Part shown: in pieces, positions 7,712 to 17,354 of the stretch
Layout of the letters: every line of letters starts with the position of its first letter
Numbering within the stretch: the first letter of the stretch is position 1
DNA from: G963662905 sp963676725
GTDB taxonomy: Bacteria; Bacteroidota; Bacteroidia; Bacteroidales; WRLA01
Assembly (NCBI GenBank): GCA_963676725.1
Contig: OY781463.1
Span: 4,960,001-5,024,000, forward strand
DNA: 64,000 nt
Direction: 5' to 3'
Notes under the pieces: generated by a model
The model's input: only the letters and a program-made list of their open reading frames with translations
Told to the model about the DNA's origin: nothing
The model's database searches: none
Made by a program: the position numbers and the translations under genes

Positions 7712-10700
7712 ATGCGTATCGGAATTAATGCTAAGTTACTGTTTTACATACTTTTAGTGATTGTGATTATCTTTTCTTTCACGATTACAATCGTTTCCTA
7801 TAATAATCATCAGAAGTCTATGCGCAATGCCATGGAGCTAACCCGCTCATACGCGCAGGAATATGCCAACAGAGCAGAGAACAACCTAAATAGGTATATG
7901 GTAGCATCGCGGCTCTTGGCACAACAGTTTGAAGATTATAAGAAAGTGCCTGAGCGTTATCGTCGCCCATTGTATTCCAATATGATGAAGCAGGTGCTCA
8001 TGGAAAACGAGGATTTTCTTGCTGTTTGGAGCATTTGGCTGCCCAATACACTCGATAGCCTGGATAAAAAATATATTAATACAGCGGGAAGTACTCGTTT
8101 GGGAAATTTTTCACCAACCTTCTTTAAAAAGGGAAATCAGGTTGAATTGGAATTAAATGATCCAAATACGATCCTGTTTCAGAGCGATTATTTTACAATT
8201 CCTCAACAAACCCTGCGCGAAACATTGCTCGATCCATATTATTATTCATACAGTAGGGGAAATGAGGAGGAAATCCTTCAAACAAACACAATCAGCCCGA
8301 TTGTTGTTGATGGAGAATTTCTTGGTATCGTTGGCGTCGATGCGCCATTAAGTAATTTTCAATTGTGGGCTGATAAAATCAAGCCTTTCGATGAAGGTTA
8401 TGTTGTGATGATTTCAACCGATGGGCATATTGTGGCCTCCCCCGATGATTCTTTGCTTGGGAAACATATCCAAGATGTTTTTCCGGCATTTGCCAAGAAA
8501 CATGATTTACTTACAAAAATTAAGTCAGGGCAGTCTTTTTCGTTTCGTTCAATAGACCCCTTTTATGAAGGGGATTCTTATTTTTCATTTGCACCACTAA
8601 CCTCAGGGGATGCGCCCCAAGCATGGACAGTTGGTGTTATTGTTCCATTAAAAGTTATTCAAGCACAGGCAAATGAGGGCTTATGGACTACTATTTTAAT
8701 TAGTCTGTTTGGCTTGTTATTGTTGGCTGTTGTTATTGTTATTGTTTCCTCCAGAATTACGCGCCCACTATTACAGACCACGAAGGTGCTGGGTAAAATG
8801 GCTCGCGGTGAAATGGATGCTGTTTCGGAATTGAGCACCAGCAGAAAGGATGAAATCGGACAAATGACCAAGGCGCTTAATATTTTGGCGGGAAGCATTA
8901 AAAACAGCGCGCTTTTTGCGGAAGCAATCGGGCAGGGTCAGTTAGAGAAAAAGCATACACCAATGGGCAGTAGGGATATCCTGGGGAATTCATTGGTGAT
9001 GATGCAGGAGAACCTTCTGAAATTAACATCTGAAATTAATAAGAACTCATGGCTGCAGGAATCTTTGGTTGAGATTGCAGATATAATGCGGGGCGAAAAG
9101 GTAATTAGTGATTTGGCAAATCAGATTATCAGTAAACTTGCTTCACTCACCGGTGCGCAGGTTGGCGCTATTTATTTGTATGACCATGAGTCCGAATTAT
9201 TAAAATTGACCGGTTCCTATGCCTTTACAAACCGCAAAAGCAATGCAAATACATTCCGTATTGGCGAAGGCTTGGTGGGGCAGGCTGCATTAGAGAACAA
9301 AGCCATTGCCTTTGAGCATGTGCCCGGCGAATTTATTTATATACAATCAGGTTTGGCAGAAGGTGAAGCGCCTTCCGTTTTTATTCAACCTTGTTCCTTT
9401 GCCGGAAAAGTAAGTGCCGTTATTGAACTTGCAACCATTGGCCCTTTGGAGCCAATACAAAAAGATCTTCTCGAACATGTCGAAGAAAGTATTGCAATTG
9501 CTTTTAATAGTTTGCTGGTGCATCATGAAATGGAACTGCTCCTGCAAAAAACACAAGAACAAGCAGAAGAATTGCGCGTGCAGCAGGAAGAATTGAAGGA
9601 GTCCAACGAAGAATTGGAACAACAGGCAAAAACATTGCGCGATTCAGAGGAAAAACTGCAAATACAGCAAGAAGAATTGCGCGTTGCCAACGAAGAACTG
9701 CAAGAAAAAACAGGACATCTCGAAGTGCAACGAAAAGACACAGAATTGAAAAATGAAATGCTCGAGAAGGCTAGCTTGGAATTGAAACATAAGGCTGCCG
9801 AACTCGAACAAGCCAGTAAGTATAAGTCCGAATTCCTAGCGAATATGTCGCATGAACTGAGGACGCCATTAAATAGTCTGCTTATTTTATCGAAAAATCT
9901 TGCAGATAATAAAAAAGGAAACCTGAGCGAAGACCAAGTGGAGTCCGCAGATATTATCTATAATAGTGGTAATGAGCTGCTTACTTTAATCAACGATATC
10001 CTCGATCTGTCAAAAATTGAAGCAGGGAAAATGGATCTGAACCTCGATGCTTTCGATCCACGTGATGTTGGTGCTTATTCGCGGATGCACTTTTCTCATG
10101 TGGTTGAACGGAAAAAACTGGAGTTGAAAATTGAAGTCGATCAAAATGGACTTCCTGAAAGTATGTATTCTGACAGGCAACGATTGGAGCAGGTAGTGAA
10201 AAACCTAATGAGCAATGCCATTAAGTTTACACATAAAGGCAGTGTTACCTTGAAAATTTTCCGTGTTGCTCCATCAGAAAAATTCCAAACCAACGAATTA
10301 AGGGAAAATGGAGGGGTTTGCTTTGCGGTAAAAGATACTGGTATTGGCATCCAGGACGATAAAAAGCAAGCGATTTTTGAAGCCTTTCAACAAGCCGACG
10401 GAAGTACATCGAGAAAATATGGGGGCACAGGCCTTGGCTTGTCGATTAGCAGGGAAATCGCACGGATCCTTAAAGGACAGATTCATCTCGAAAGCACTTA
10501 TGGGGAAGGGTCTGAATTCTCCATTATTTTACCGTGTTCTACTCCAGACATTAAAAATGCTTCGGCAGGCCACGATTGGCATGAAATGGCGCCGCAACCA
10601 ATGGAAGCAGCAGAATCGAATACGAAAAAAACTGCCCAGGATGCACAACGTATTGTGAATGCCCCTCTTCAGAGGTCAGAGCCAATTGTAATTGTTGATG

Positions 10701-11899
10701 ACGACAGGGATAATATCCAGCAAGGGGATACAGTTCTGCTGATTGTAGAAGATGACGCAGCTTTTGCCGGTATTTTATTGAAACAAGCCCGCCAAAAGAA
10801 TTTTAAAGGGATTGTTTGTGGCAGCGGTGAAGATGGGATTACAATGGCTGAACGTATTAAGCCCGATGCTGTTGTCCTTGATATTCATTTGCCGGGGATG
10901 AGTGGCTGGCAAGTTCTGGATTATTTTAAAAGCCATTCGCAGCTTAGGCATATTCCTGTTCATATGATGTCGGGTTATGAGCGAACACTTGATGCCTTGA
11001 AAAAGGGTGCAATTGGATATCTTAGAAAACCTGTACAGCCCGATGAACTCGAAAGCGCTTTTGATAAACTCGAAGGTTTTATTGAGCGCGAAATGCGCAA
11101 TCTGCTGCTTGTCGAGGATGATGCAAACCTAAGGCGCAGCATCAAAAAAATTATAGGCGAAAACGACATCACAATTACCGATGCAGGCAGTGGAAAAGAA
11201 GCCATTGAAGCACTCAGGAAGAAAAGCTTCGATTGTATGATCCTCGATCTGGGCTTGCCCGACATGAATGGCTTTGAGCTTTTGAGAAAACTCAATCAAG
11301 AAATGAAAAATGGCTTGCCGCCAATCATTATCTATACCGGCAGGGAATTAACCAAGGAGGAAAATTTTGAACTGCAAAAATATACAGACTCCATCATTAT
11401 TAAAGGAGCTAAATCGGAAGAGCGCCTCGTAGATGAAACGGCATTATTCCTGCACAGGATGGTGGATAAGCTGCCAAAACACCAGCAGGAAATGATCAAT
11501 ATGCTGCAAGACGACGATCACCTGTTTGCGCATAAAAAAGTGATGATCGTTGACGATGATATGCGTAATGTGATTGCGCTTACCAAGGTGTTGGAAGATA
11601 AGCAAATAGATATCAGGGCAGCAGAGAATGGAGAACAGGCTATTGCGCTGCTCGAAGAAGAAAATAATTTCGACCTGGTGCTAATGGATATTATGATGCC
11701 TGTTATGGATGGTTATGAAACCATTGCAAACATCAGAAAAAACCATAAGCACAAAAACTTGCCAATCATTGCTTTAACAGCTAAGGCGATGAAAGACGAC
11801 AGAAGCAAATGCATTAATGCAGGTGCCAACGATTATATTACCAAACCGGTGAATATTGAGAAACTTTTAACCCTGATGAGGGTGTGGTTATACGCTTAA
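7712..11899 (+). CDS. Hybrid sensor histidine kinase (Cache-HAMP-GAF-HisKA-HATPase-3xREC)
   Basis: 1395 residues. One N-terminal membrane helix (about 7-29), an extracytoplasmic Cache-type sensor (about 35-320, GIVGVDAPLSNFQ), and a second helix (about 325-348) followed by HAMP. A GAF domain spans about 450-600 (TGAQVGAIYLYD). A long Gln/Glu-rich coiled coil leads to HisKA with FLANMSHELRTPLNSLL (phospho-His near 715). The HATPase has its N box (NLMSNAIKF, near 826) and G box (GGTGLGLSI). Three receivers follow at about 1005-1120, 1128-1250 and 1275-1393, with acceptor aspartates in VVLDIHLPG, MILDLGLPD and LVLMDIMMP. It is the first gene of a three-gene operon with 3-base gaps. Large repertoires of this type usually control stress or surface behaviour; the signal is unknown. 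Confidence 0.92.
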   Translation: MRIGINAKLLFYILLVIVIIFSFTITIVSYNNHQKSMRNAMELTRSYAQEYANRAENNLNRYMVASRLLAQQFEDYKKVPERYRRPLYSNMMKQVLMENEDFLAVWSIWLPNTLDSLDKKYINTAGSTRLGNFSPTFFKKGNQVELELNDPNTILFQSDYFTIPQQTLRETLLDPYYYSYSRGNEEEILQTNTISPIVVDGEFLGIVGVDAPLSNFQLWADKIKPFDEGYVVMISTDGHIVASPDDSLLGKHIQDVFPAFAKKHDLLTKIKSGQSFSFRSIDPFYEGDSYFSFAPLTSGDAPQAWTVGVIVPLKVIQAQANEGLWTTILISLFGLLLLAVVIVIVSSRITRPLLQTTKVLGKMARGEMDAVSELSTSRKDEIGQMTKALNILAGSIKNSALFAEAIGQGQLEKKHTPMGSRDILGNSLVMMQENLLKLTSEINKNSWLQESLVEIADIMRGEKVISDLANQIISKLASLTGAQVGAIYLYDHESELLKLTGSYAFTNRKSNANTFRIGEGLVGQAALENKAIAFEHVPGEFIYIQSGLAEGEAPSVFIQPCSFAGKVSAVIELATIGPLEPIQKDLLEHVEESIAIAFNSLLVHHEMELLLQKTQEQAEELRVQQEELKESNEELEQQAKTLRDSEEKLQIQQEELRVANEELQEKTGHLEVQRKDTELKNEMLEKASLELKHKAAELEQASKYKSEFLANMSHELRTPLNSLLILSKNLADNKKGNLSEDQVESADIIYNSGNELLTLINDILDLSKIEAGKMDLNLDAFDPRDVGAYSRMHFSHVVERKKLELKIEVDQNGLPESMYSDRQRLEQVVKNLMSNAIKFTHKGSVTLKIFRVAPSEKFQTNELRENGGVCFAVKDTGIGIQDDKKQAIFEAFQQADGSTSRKYGGTGLGLSISREIARILKGQIHLESTYGEGSEFSIILPCSTPDIKNASAGHDWHEMAPQPMEAAESNTKKTAQDAQRIVNAPLQRSEPIVIVDDDRDNIQQGDTVLLIVEDDAAFAGILLKQARQKNFKGIVCGSGEDGITMAERIKPDAVVLDIHLPGMSGWQVLDYFKSHSQLRHIPVHMMSGYERTLDALKKGAIGYLRKPVQPDELESAFDKLEGFIEREMRNLLLVEDDANLRRSIKKIIGENDITITDAGSGKEAIEALRKKSFDCMILDLGLPDMNGFELLRKLNQEMKNGLPPIIIYTGRELTKEENFELQKYTDSIIIKGAKSEERLVDETALFLHRMVDKLPKHQQEMINMLQDDDHLFAHKKVMIVDDDMRNVIALTKVLEDKQIDIRAAENGEQAIALLEEENNFDLVLMDIMMPVMDGYETIANIRKNHKHKNLPIIALTAKAMKDDRSKCINAGANDYITKPVNIEKLLTLMRVWLYA

Positions 11900-11902
11900 G
11901 AC

Positions 11903-13486
11903 ATGGATGCAAAACCGAAGATTTTAATTGTTGATGATAAACTGCAGAATCTAATTGCCCTCGAGCGTTTGCTGGAAGGCTATAATGTTGATTTTATACG
12001 TGCACTCGGTGGAAATGAGGCTATTGCCCGTGTAATGAACCATGAATTTGCCCTCGCAATCGTTGATATTCAAATGCCCGAAATGGACGGCTATGAAACG
12101 GTTGAACTAATGCGGCAAATAAAAAAATCACGATATCTGCCTGTGATTTTTGTTTCTGCAATTTTTAAAGAAGACTTTCATATTATTAAAGGCATTGAAA
12201 CCGGTGCTGTTGATTTTATCTCGAAACCCATTGAGCCGCGAATCCTGAGGGGCAAAGTGAAGGTCTTTCTCGAACTCTATCTGCAGCGCAAGGAGCTGGA
12301 TCGTATGGTAAGCGAAAAAGAGCGAATTAACGAACAGCTCAAAGAAGCCAAAGAAAGGGCAGAAGAAGCAACCCGCGTAAAGTCTATGTTTCTGGCAAAT
12401 ATGAGCCATGAAATCAGAACCCCGATGAATGGTATTATTGGTATGGCCGACATCATGGAGCAAACAGATTTAAATGAAGAACAAAAGGAATACCTGAATA
12501 TTATTAATGTATCAAGCCATAATTTATTACGGATTATTAATGATATTTTGGATTTTTCTAAAATTGAGTCTGCCCAAATCGAACTTGAGAAGCAGCAATT
12601 TAACCTTGGAAAACAATTGGATGAATGCATCAGAATGCTTTCGGCGTCAAAAAGCAGGAACCATGTAGCGCTTTCATTAAATATAGAGGATGGTGTTCCT
12701 GAATGCTTGGTGGGAGATGCTTTGCGCCTGAAACAAATCATCATTAATTTGGTGAATAATGCTTTGAAATTTACTGAAAGGGGAAGTGTTAAACTATTGG
12801 TTTCTCCGCATCGTGAGGGCGATAATACTATTAAATTATTGTTTAAAGTAGTGGATACAGGCATTGGAATTTCTGAGGAAGTGCGTAAAAAATTGTTCCA
12901 ATCATTTTCTCAGGCAGATGCCTCTACTTCCAGAAAGTATGGCGGTACCGGCCTTGGATTGGCAATTTCAAAAAGTCTGACACATCTTATGGATGGCGAA
13001 ATTGGCGTGGATAGTGTCGAAGGGGAAGGATCTACTTTCTGGTTTACAGCAATGTTCGAGAAAGCCAATGACGCTCCGGCAAAAGCTGTTGAGGAATCAA
13101 AGGAAAAAGTGGAAATAAACCCCTTGAAAATCCTTTTAGCGGAAGATAATGTGATCAACCAAAAGGTAGCAATAGTGAATCTGAAAAAATTTGGTCATGT
13201 TGTTGATCTCGCTAAAAATGGGCTCGAAGCTGTGGAGTTATTTAAAAAAAATATGTACGACCTTATTTTAATGGATGTTCAAATGCCCCAAATGGATGGG
13301 ATTGATGCTACTATACAAATCAGGGAAATTGAATTGAAAAATAAATCAAAGACACCCATTCGAATAATCGCCATGACTGCCAATACTATGGAAAGTGATA
13401 AAGAGAACTGTATCGCTGCCGGTATGAATGATTTTATTGGTAAGCCTTTTAAAATGAAAGATTTATTGCAAAAATTAGGAAACTGA
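11903..13486 (+). CDS. Hybrid histidine kinase with N- and C-terminal receivers (REC-HisKA-HATPase-REC)
   Basis: 527 residues, cytosolic. REC1 occupies about 4-120 (ILIVDD; acceptor in LAIVDIQMP). A helical linker leads to HisKA with FLANMSHEIRTPMNGIIG (phospho-His near 168). The HATPase shows NLVNNALKFT and GGTGLGLAIS. REC2 (about 412-525) has ILLAEDN, LILMDVQMP and a conserved lysine in IGKPF. It starts 3 bases after the previous stop. The N-terminal receiver suggests it takes phosphate from the upstream kinase and passes it to its own C-terminal receiver or to the next gene product. Confidence 0.92.
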   Translation: MDAKPKILIVDDKLQNLIALERLLEGYNVDFIRALGGNEAIARVMNHEFALAIVDIQMPEMDGYETVELMRQIKKSRYLPVIFVSAIFKEDFHIIKGIETGAVDFISKPIEPRILRGKVKVFLELYLQRKELDRMVSEKERINEQLKEAKERAEEATRVKSMFLANMSHEIRTPMNGIIGMADIMEQTDLNEEQKEYLNIINVSSHNLLRIINDILDFSKIESAQIELEKQQFNLGKQLDECIRMLSASKSRNHVALSLNIEDGVPECLVGDALRLKQIIINLVNNALKFTERGSVKLLVSPHREGDNTIKLLFKVVDTGIGISEEVRKKLFQSFSQADASTSRKYGGTGLGLAISKSLTHLMDGEIGVDSVEGEGSTFWFTAMFEKANDAPAKAVEESKEKVEINPLKILLAEDNVINQKVAIVNLKKFGHVVDLAKNGLEAVELFKKNMYDLILMDVQMPQMDGIDATIQIREIELKNKSKTPIRIIAMTANTMESDKENCIAAGMNDFIGKPFKMKDLLQKLGN

Positions 13487-13489
13487 GGC

Positions 13490-13882
13490 ATGAAAAAAGC
13501 AAGAGATTACGATTGGTCGGGAAAGATTGTCCTTATTGCAGAGGACTCTGAACCAAGTATTATGTATTTCAGGGCAGCCCTAAAACATACAGGCTTAAGG
13601 CTTTTGTTTGCCTCAAATGGAAGGGATGCTGTTGAGATTTTTCAGAAAAATCCGGATATTCACTTGGTGCTTATGGATTTGGATATGCCCGTAATGAATG
13701 GGCTGGAGGCTTCCGACAGGATATTGAAAATCAATAAAGATGTGCCAATTATTGCCCAAACTGCACATGTTTATCCCGGCGATCTTGATGATAGCCACGA
13801 TGCAGGTTGCCTCGAATTTATGCCCAAACCAATTCCATTGGAAATTCTCTATACAACCTTGGATCGATACCTTGGGAAATAG
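13490..13882 (+). CDS. Single-domain response regulator (CheY-like receiver)
   Basis: 130 residues, one receiver domain: acidic pair in VLIAEDSEP, acceptor aspartate in LVLMDLDMP, switch residue in IIAQTAHV and conserved lysine in EFMPKPIP. There is no output domain. It starts 3 bases after the second kinase gene and is probably the terminal or shuttle receiver of the phosphorelay encoded by the operon. Confidence 0.9.
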   Translation: MKKARDYDWSGKIVLIAEDSEPSIMYFRAALKHTGLRLLFASNGRDAVEIFQKNPDIHLVLMDLDMPVMNGLEASDRILKINKDVPIIAQTAHVYPGDLDDSHDAGCLEFMPKPIPLEILYTTLDRYLGK

Positions 13883-14089
13883 TCTTTTTGACTTATATCT
13901 AAGTTTATAAAAATTAAGCCAGCGATTGCCTGATCAATCATTTGATGTCTTCTGCATGCATCACCCCGCAATAAATCATTGCCAATAAATTAGCATGATA
14001 CACATTTTATCGATTTGGTTGATGCACTCTCAAAGTAAGGAAAAAGCTTGTTTTTTGTGCCCTGTTGCCTTTGCATTAGAAAATTACCT

Positions 14090-15316
14090 CTAAAGTTTCT
14101 CCTTAAGGTAATTTTTATTGATCTGCCTGATGGGTACAGATGCCGCTAAATAGCCGATAATCAGCACGGTTGAAAACACCAATATAAAATCAAAGGCTTG
14201 CATCTCAACAGGGTAGGCATTCACAATAAAACTCCCCCCCGACATCTGCAAAGGGATTAAGCCGAAACTTTGTTGCAACCAACAGGCGAGACCGCCAAGA
14301 AAAAGTCCGGCCAAAGCCCCACTCAAGGAGATCATCATTCCTTCAAAAAGGAAAATCCTGCGAATCATCTTGATGTCTGCCCCCATTCCCGAGAGAACGG
14401 CAACATCCTTTTTTTTCTCAATCATCAACATGCTCAGGCTTCCGATTACATTAAATGTGGCGATAATGAGTATAAAGGTAAGGATCATAAAAATAGCCCA
14501 TTTCTCTGCTTTCATGATTTTATACATTTCGTTTTGTTGTTCAAAACGATCCTGAACCAGAAAATCGGAACCAACCAATTGTTGTGCTTCTTTTTTGGCC
14601 TGAATCGCTTCGGCTTCATTATCGAAACGTAATTCAACAAATGAGATCCTGTCGGGATAAGAAAAGAGATCCTGCGCAAATTTGAGCGGCACAAGTACAT
14701 AACGGCTGTCAAAATCCTGTTGTACGGCAAAAATAGCAGAAGGGAAGATGCTTTTTGAATTAAATGCCTGATCTAAACCGGCCATACTGCTTTCTTGCCG
14801 AGGGGCATAAAGGACAAGGGGGTTTAAAAAATCATGGATGCTTGCATTTAGATAATAGGCAATTCCGGCTCCAATAACCGCATAATCACGCGAACCTTCA
14901 TGTAATTTGAAAGTGCCTTCCACCAACATACTGTCGATAGTCGAATGCTTTTCGAAATCTTCGCTGATGCCTTTAACGCGCACAATATGTTGATTGTCAC
15001 GATATTTCATCAGGGCGTTTTCTTCCAGCACTTCATTATAAAGCGCCAAGCCGGCTATTTTTTTTAATTCTTCCACAGGAAGGTCTGCCGGATGAAAACT
15101 TTTTCCTTCTTTAATGCTGATGCGTAAATCAGGATCAAAAGTATTGAATAGGCTCATTACCAATGATTCGATGCCATTAAAAACAGACAAAACCACAATA
15201 AGGGCCATTGTGCCGACCATCACACCAACAACTGAAACCCCCGATATAATATTGATAATATTATGCGATTTTCGCGAAATCAGGTATCTTTTTGCTATAA
15301 AAAAAGAAAGTTTCAA
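14090..15316 (-). CDS. ABC transporter permease, LolC/LolE (FtsX/MacB-like) type
   Basis: 408 residues. The opening KLSFFIAKRYLISRKSHNII, an N-terminal membrane helix (SVVGVMVGTMALIVVLSVFN), a large periplasmic domain and three C-terminal helices (about residues 275-400) match the lipoprotein-releasing LolC/E family. These extract lipoproteins from the inner membrane with the ATPase LolD, which is not in this window. The reading frame has no ATG upstream; the family-conserved start coincides with a TTG at 15316. The gene follows the methyltransferase after 11 bases and lies downstream of rbfA. Confidence 0.85.
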   Translation of the reverse strand: MKLSFFIAKRYLISRKSHNIINIISGVSVVGVMVGTMALIVVLSVFNGIESLVMSLFNTFDPDLRISIKEGKSFHPADLPVEELKKIAGLALYNEVLEENALMKYRDNQHIVRVKGISEDFEKHSTIDSMLVEGTFKLHEGSRDYAVIGAGIAYYLNASIHDFLNPLVLYAPRQESSMAGLDQAFNSKSIFPSAIFAVQQDFDSRYVLVPLKFAQDLFSYPDRISFVELRFDNEAEAIQAKKEAQQLVGSDFLVQDRFEQQNEMYKIMKAEKWAIFMILTFILIIATFNVIGSLSMLMIEKKKDVAVLSGMGADIKMIRRIFLFEGMMISLSGALAGLFLGGLACWLQQSFGLIPLQMSGGSFIVNAYPVEMQAFDFILVFSTVLIIGYLAASVPIRQINKNYLKEKL

Positions 15317-15327
15317 GGGCTATTGGT

Positions 15328-16152
15328 TTATTTCCATGCTTTTACAATAAGACCTGTGCCTGTTTGATGCTTTGTATTGGTGTCAATATAATTGAGCAAT
15401 AGGCTAAACGGCATTGTTAAAATATAGTAGAATGGAAGAATGATAAAGAAAAGTTTGCTTGTATTGAGCATCAGAATAGGGTATTTCATGCTGAGCTTCC
15501 AGCTAATTTTCCCCGGATTTCCGTATGTATAATGAGCTTCACTTTTTTGAAAACCTGCTTTTTTCAGCTTTTCGCCAATTTCATCAATATTATAGCCATC
15601 ACGAACGTGTTCGTCAACAAATGAAAGGCTGCCGTCATTTTCATGATGTTCGTGTTCGTGCTCGTGTACATCGGATCCGCCTTTATCGCTGGGTGTGGAA
15701 ACAAGCAGCATGCCGCCTTTTTTCAGGCTTTTATGGAAATTACTAAAAACGAGCACATCCTCTTCAATATGCTCCATAACATCTACCGATAAAATAAAGT
15801 CATATTGATCTTCGACGACATATTTTGTAAGGTCGGCAAAATGGAATGATGCATTTTTTAGATGTGCTTTTTCGAAGAAATTGGTGCAATCGTCTATTTG
15901 TTCTTTTTTTACATCAACGCCCGTGATGGTCCAGTTTTTATGCTTTTTGGCCATCCAATAAGAATATTGGCCAAAACCCATACCCGCATCCAAGACTTTG
16001 AATTTCCCTTTTTGCCCAATGCCACGAACCGCTTTATGAACATGCCAGGTACGTAATAGAAGGATATCAATCAGTCGATAGAATATTTTGCGCAGGAAGG
16101 TGCTTTGATTGAAAAATTCACCGAGGCTTTTTTTAATTGGATCGTATCTCAT
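15328..16152 (-). CDS. Class I SAM-dependent methyltransferase
   Basis: 274 residues. The SAM-binding motif I is FKVLDAGMGFGQYSYWMAKK, motif II is the acidic ITGVDVKKEQ, and a post-motif DFILSVDVMEHIEED is typical of the UbiE/Coq5-like superfamily. A histidine-rich insert (EHEHEHHE, about residue 165) is unusual. The C-terminus is hydrophobic (about 230-258), so it may sit on the membrane. The substrate is not predictable. A separate -7 box upstream allows transcription independent of rbfA. Confidence 0.8.
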   Translation of the reverse strand: MRYDPIKKSLGEFFNQSTFLRKIFYRLIDILLLRTWHVHKAVRGIGQKGKFKVLDAGMGFGQYSYWMAKKHKNWTITGVDVKKEQIDDCTNFFEKAHLKNASFHFADLTKYVVEDQYDFILSVDVMEHIEEDVLVFSNFHKSLKKGGMLLVSTPSDKGGSDVHEHEHEHHENDGSLSFVDEHVRDGYNIDEIGEKLKKAGFQKSEAHYTYGNPGKISWKLSMKYPILMLNTSKLFFIILPFYYILTMPFSLLLNYIDTNTKHQTGTGLIVKAWK

Positions 16153-16175
16153 TTTTTTGTTCTCTTAAATAATCG

Positions 16176-16183
16176 CAAATTTA
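16176..16183 (-). promoter_or_regulatory. Predicted -7 box of the methyltransferase gene
   Basis: TAAATTTG on the minus strand, 23 bases before the ATG at 16152 and just past the rbfA stop. It fits TAnnTTTG. Confidence 0.35.
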
Positions 16184-16187
16184 CGGT

Positions 16188-16529
16188 TTAATCGTTTTCC
16201 AGAAGATTGTCGATGCGTTCTATATAATCAAGCGAATCATCTAAAAAGAATTCGAGTTGGGGCACAACGCGCAATTGTTTTTTGACCCTTAAGCCCAAAT
16301 TATATCTGATATCTGTTGTGCGCTCTTTGACTTTCTTCAGGAGGGCTTCTTTATCATTTACGGCAAAAATACTGATATTGATGCGTGCTAATGATAAGTC
16401 GCGGGTTATGTTTACCCTGGTAACAGTGATCATGGCGCTATTGAAAATATCGCGTGACATCCTTTGTAGGATTTCGCCAATGTCTTTTTTCAGGAGATTG
16501 GCAATGCGTTCTTGTCTTTGTGATTCCAT
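16188..16529 (-). CDS. rbfA: Ribosome-binding factor A
   Basis: 113 residues, the normal length of RbfA, which binds the 30S subunit and helps mature the 5' end of 16S rRNA. Family features are MESQRQERIANLLKKDI, the KH-type core with TVTRVNITRDLSLARINISIF, and the terminal RVVPQLEFFLDDSLDYIERI. It is the first gene of a probable rbfA - methyltransferase - permease cluster. Confidence 0.93.
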   Translation of the reverse strand: MESQRQERIANLLKKDIGEILQRMSRDIFNSAMITVTRVNITRDLSLARINISIFAVNDKEALLKKVKERTTDIRYNLGLRVKKQLRVVPQLEFFLDDSLDYIERIDNLLEND

Positions 16530-16533
16530 GCCG

Positions 16534-16541
16534 CAAAAATA
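16534..16541 (-). promoter_or_regulatory. Predicted -7 box of rbfA, four bases from the ATG
   Basis: TATTTTTG on the minus strand followed by CGGC and then the ATG. Transcription from it would start at or next to the A of the start codon, giving a leaderless message. The STAS-like gene at 18094 has the same layout. Confidence 0.35.
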
Positions 16542-16805
16542 GTATAATCTGATGACATCTGCTTATAGATCATTTGTGTTCGCTAATTTTAGGACAAGGT
16601 TAAGCGATCTTTTATGGATTAGCGCATGTTTTTGCATCCATAATATAGGGGATCATAAGGTAACTTATTTTAAATCAGGGCATCACTTTACGTTAAAACC
16701 TCATAAAAACCAGCGCACTTTATGTGTATATATAAAGGTTATGAGGTGTACAATTGAGTACTTAGGCTGAGCAATGAAATTCAGTATATTTCAATGAATG
16801 TTGTT

Positions 16806-17065
16806 TTAGATTTCTCCCTCGGTCATCTTATGTTTGTAATTTAACGAGTGTTCTATATCAAAAAGAATATAAAACACTGTAACTAAGAAAAATGACCTCA
16901 GTCGAAAAGACAAGATGGTGAAATATAGATAGACAAAAGTGGCGCGCGGACATATATATTTTAAAGTTATTGTGTCCGCGCGCCACTTTTGTCTGCTCCC
17001 TAACGAATCCTGTCTTTTCGACCAAGGGATCAAAACGAAGTGAAGATCCTGCGGGAGAAATCTAA
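16806..17065. mobile_element. MITE-like element: nested inverted repeats
   Basis: Three nested pairs of perfect arms share one centre region. The outer pair has 13 bases (16806-16818 with 17053-17065, TTAGATTTCTCCC), the middle pair 12 bases (16901-16912 with 17011-17022, GTCGAAAAGACA), and the inner pair 22 bases (16931-16952 with 16973-16994) around a 20-base loop. The inner arm is GC-rich, in contrast to its surroundings. A minus-strand frame that crosses it has no protein-like features. I read it as a non-autonomous intergenic element able to form a long hairpin; no transposase is nearby. Confidence 0.65.
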
Positions 17066-17297
17066 TTATCAATATAACAACCGATTAGGTTAAGTATTTA
17101 TTTGAACACCTCAATAAAGGTTAATAAAGACCCTATCCGATGAATTTTTCCGGATTGAAGCGAATTGTATGTAGGTTCATTTTTTTTCTTGTATAAGAAT
17201 AAAACATTGTCTCTGAACTAAATACGGGTTATTCGATCCTTCTTGGGGCGGTTTGTTCTTTGCTGTTTTTTATAAACATTCAATCCCACTGGATATC

Positions 17298-17354
17298 TTT
17301 GTGCTGCTGGGCCTAGGAGCGGCTTATGGCGTGAAGAAATGGAAAGCGCGCTAG
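17298..17354 (+). pseudogene. C-terminal stub of a PID-CTERM-like microprotein
   Basis: In frame to the TAG at 17352 the sequence reads FVLLGLGAAYGVKKWKAR. It matches the C-terminal hydrophobic-plus-basic tail (LLLALGGAYAVKKWK) of the five microproteins further right. No start codon, signal peptide or Gly/Pro region is left upstream, so this is a decayed copy about 13 kb outside the main cluster. Confidence 0.6.

Noticed and set aside
16806..17072. 88-residue minus-strand frame
   Set aside because: It spans the nested inverted repeat exactly and reflects the palindrome rather than a protein.
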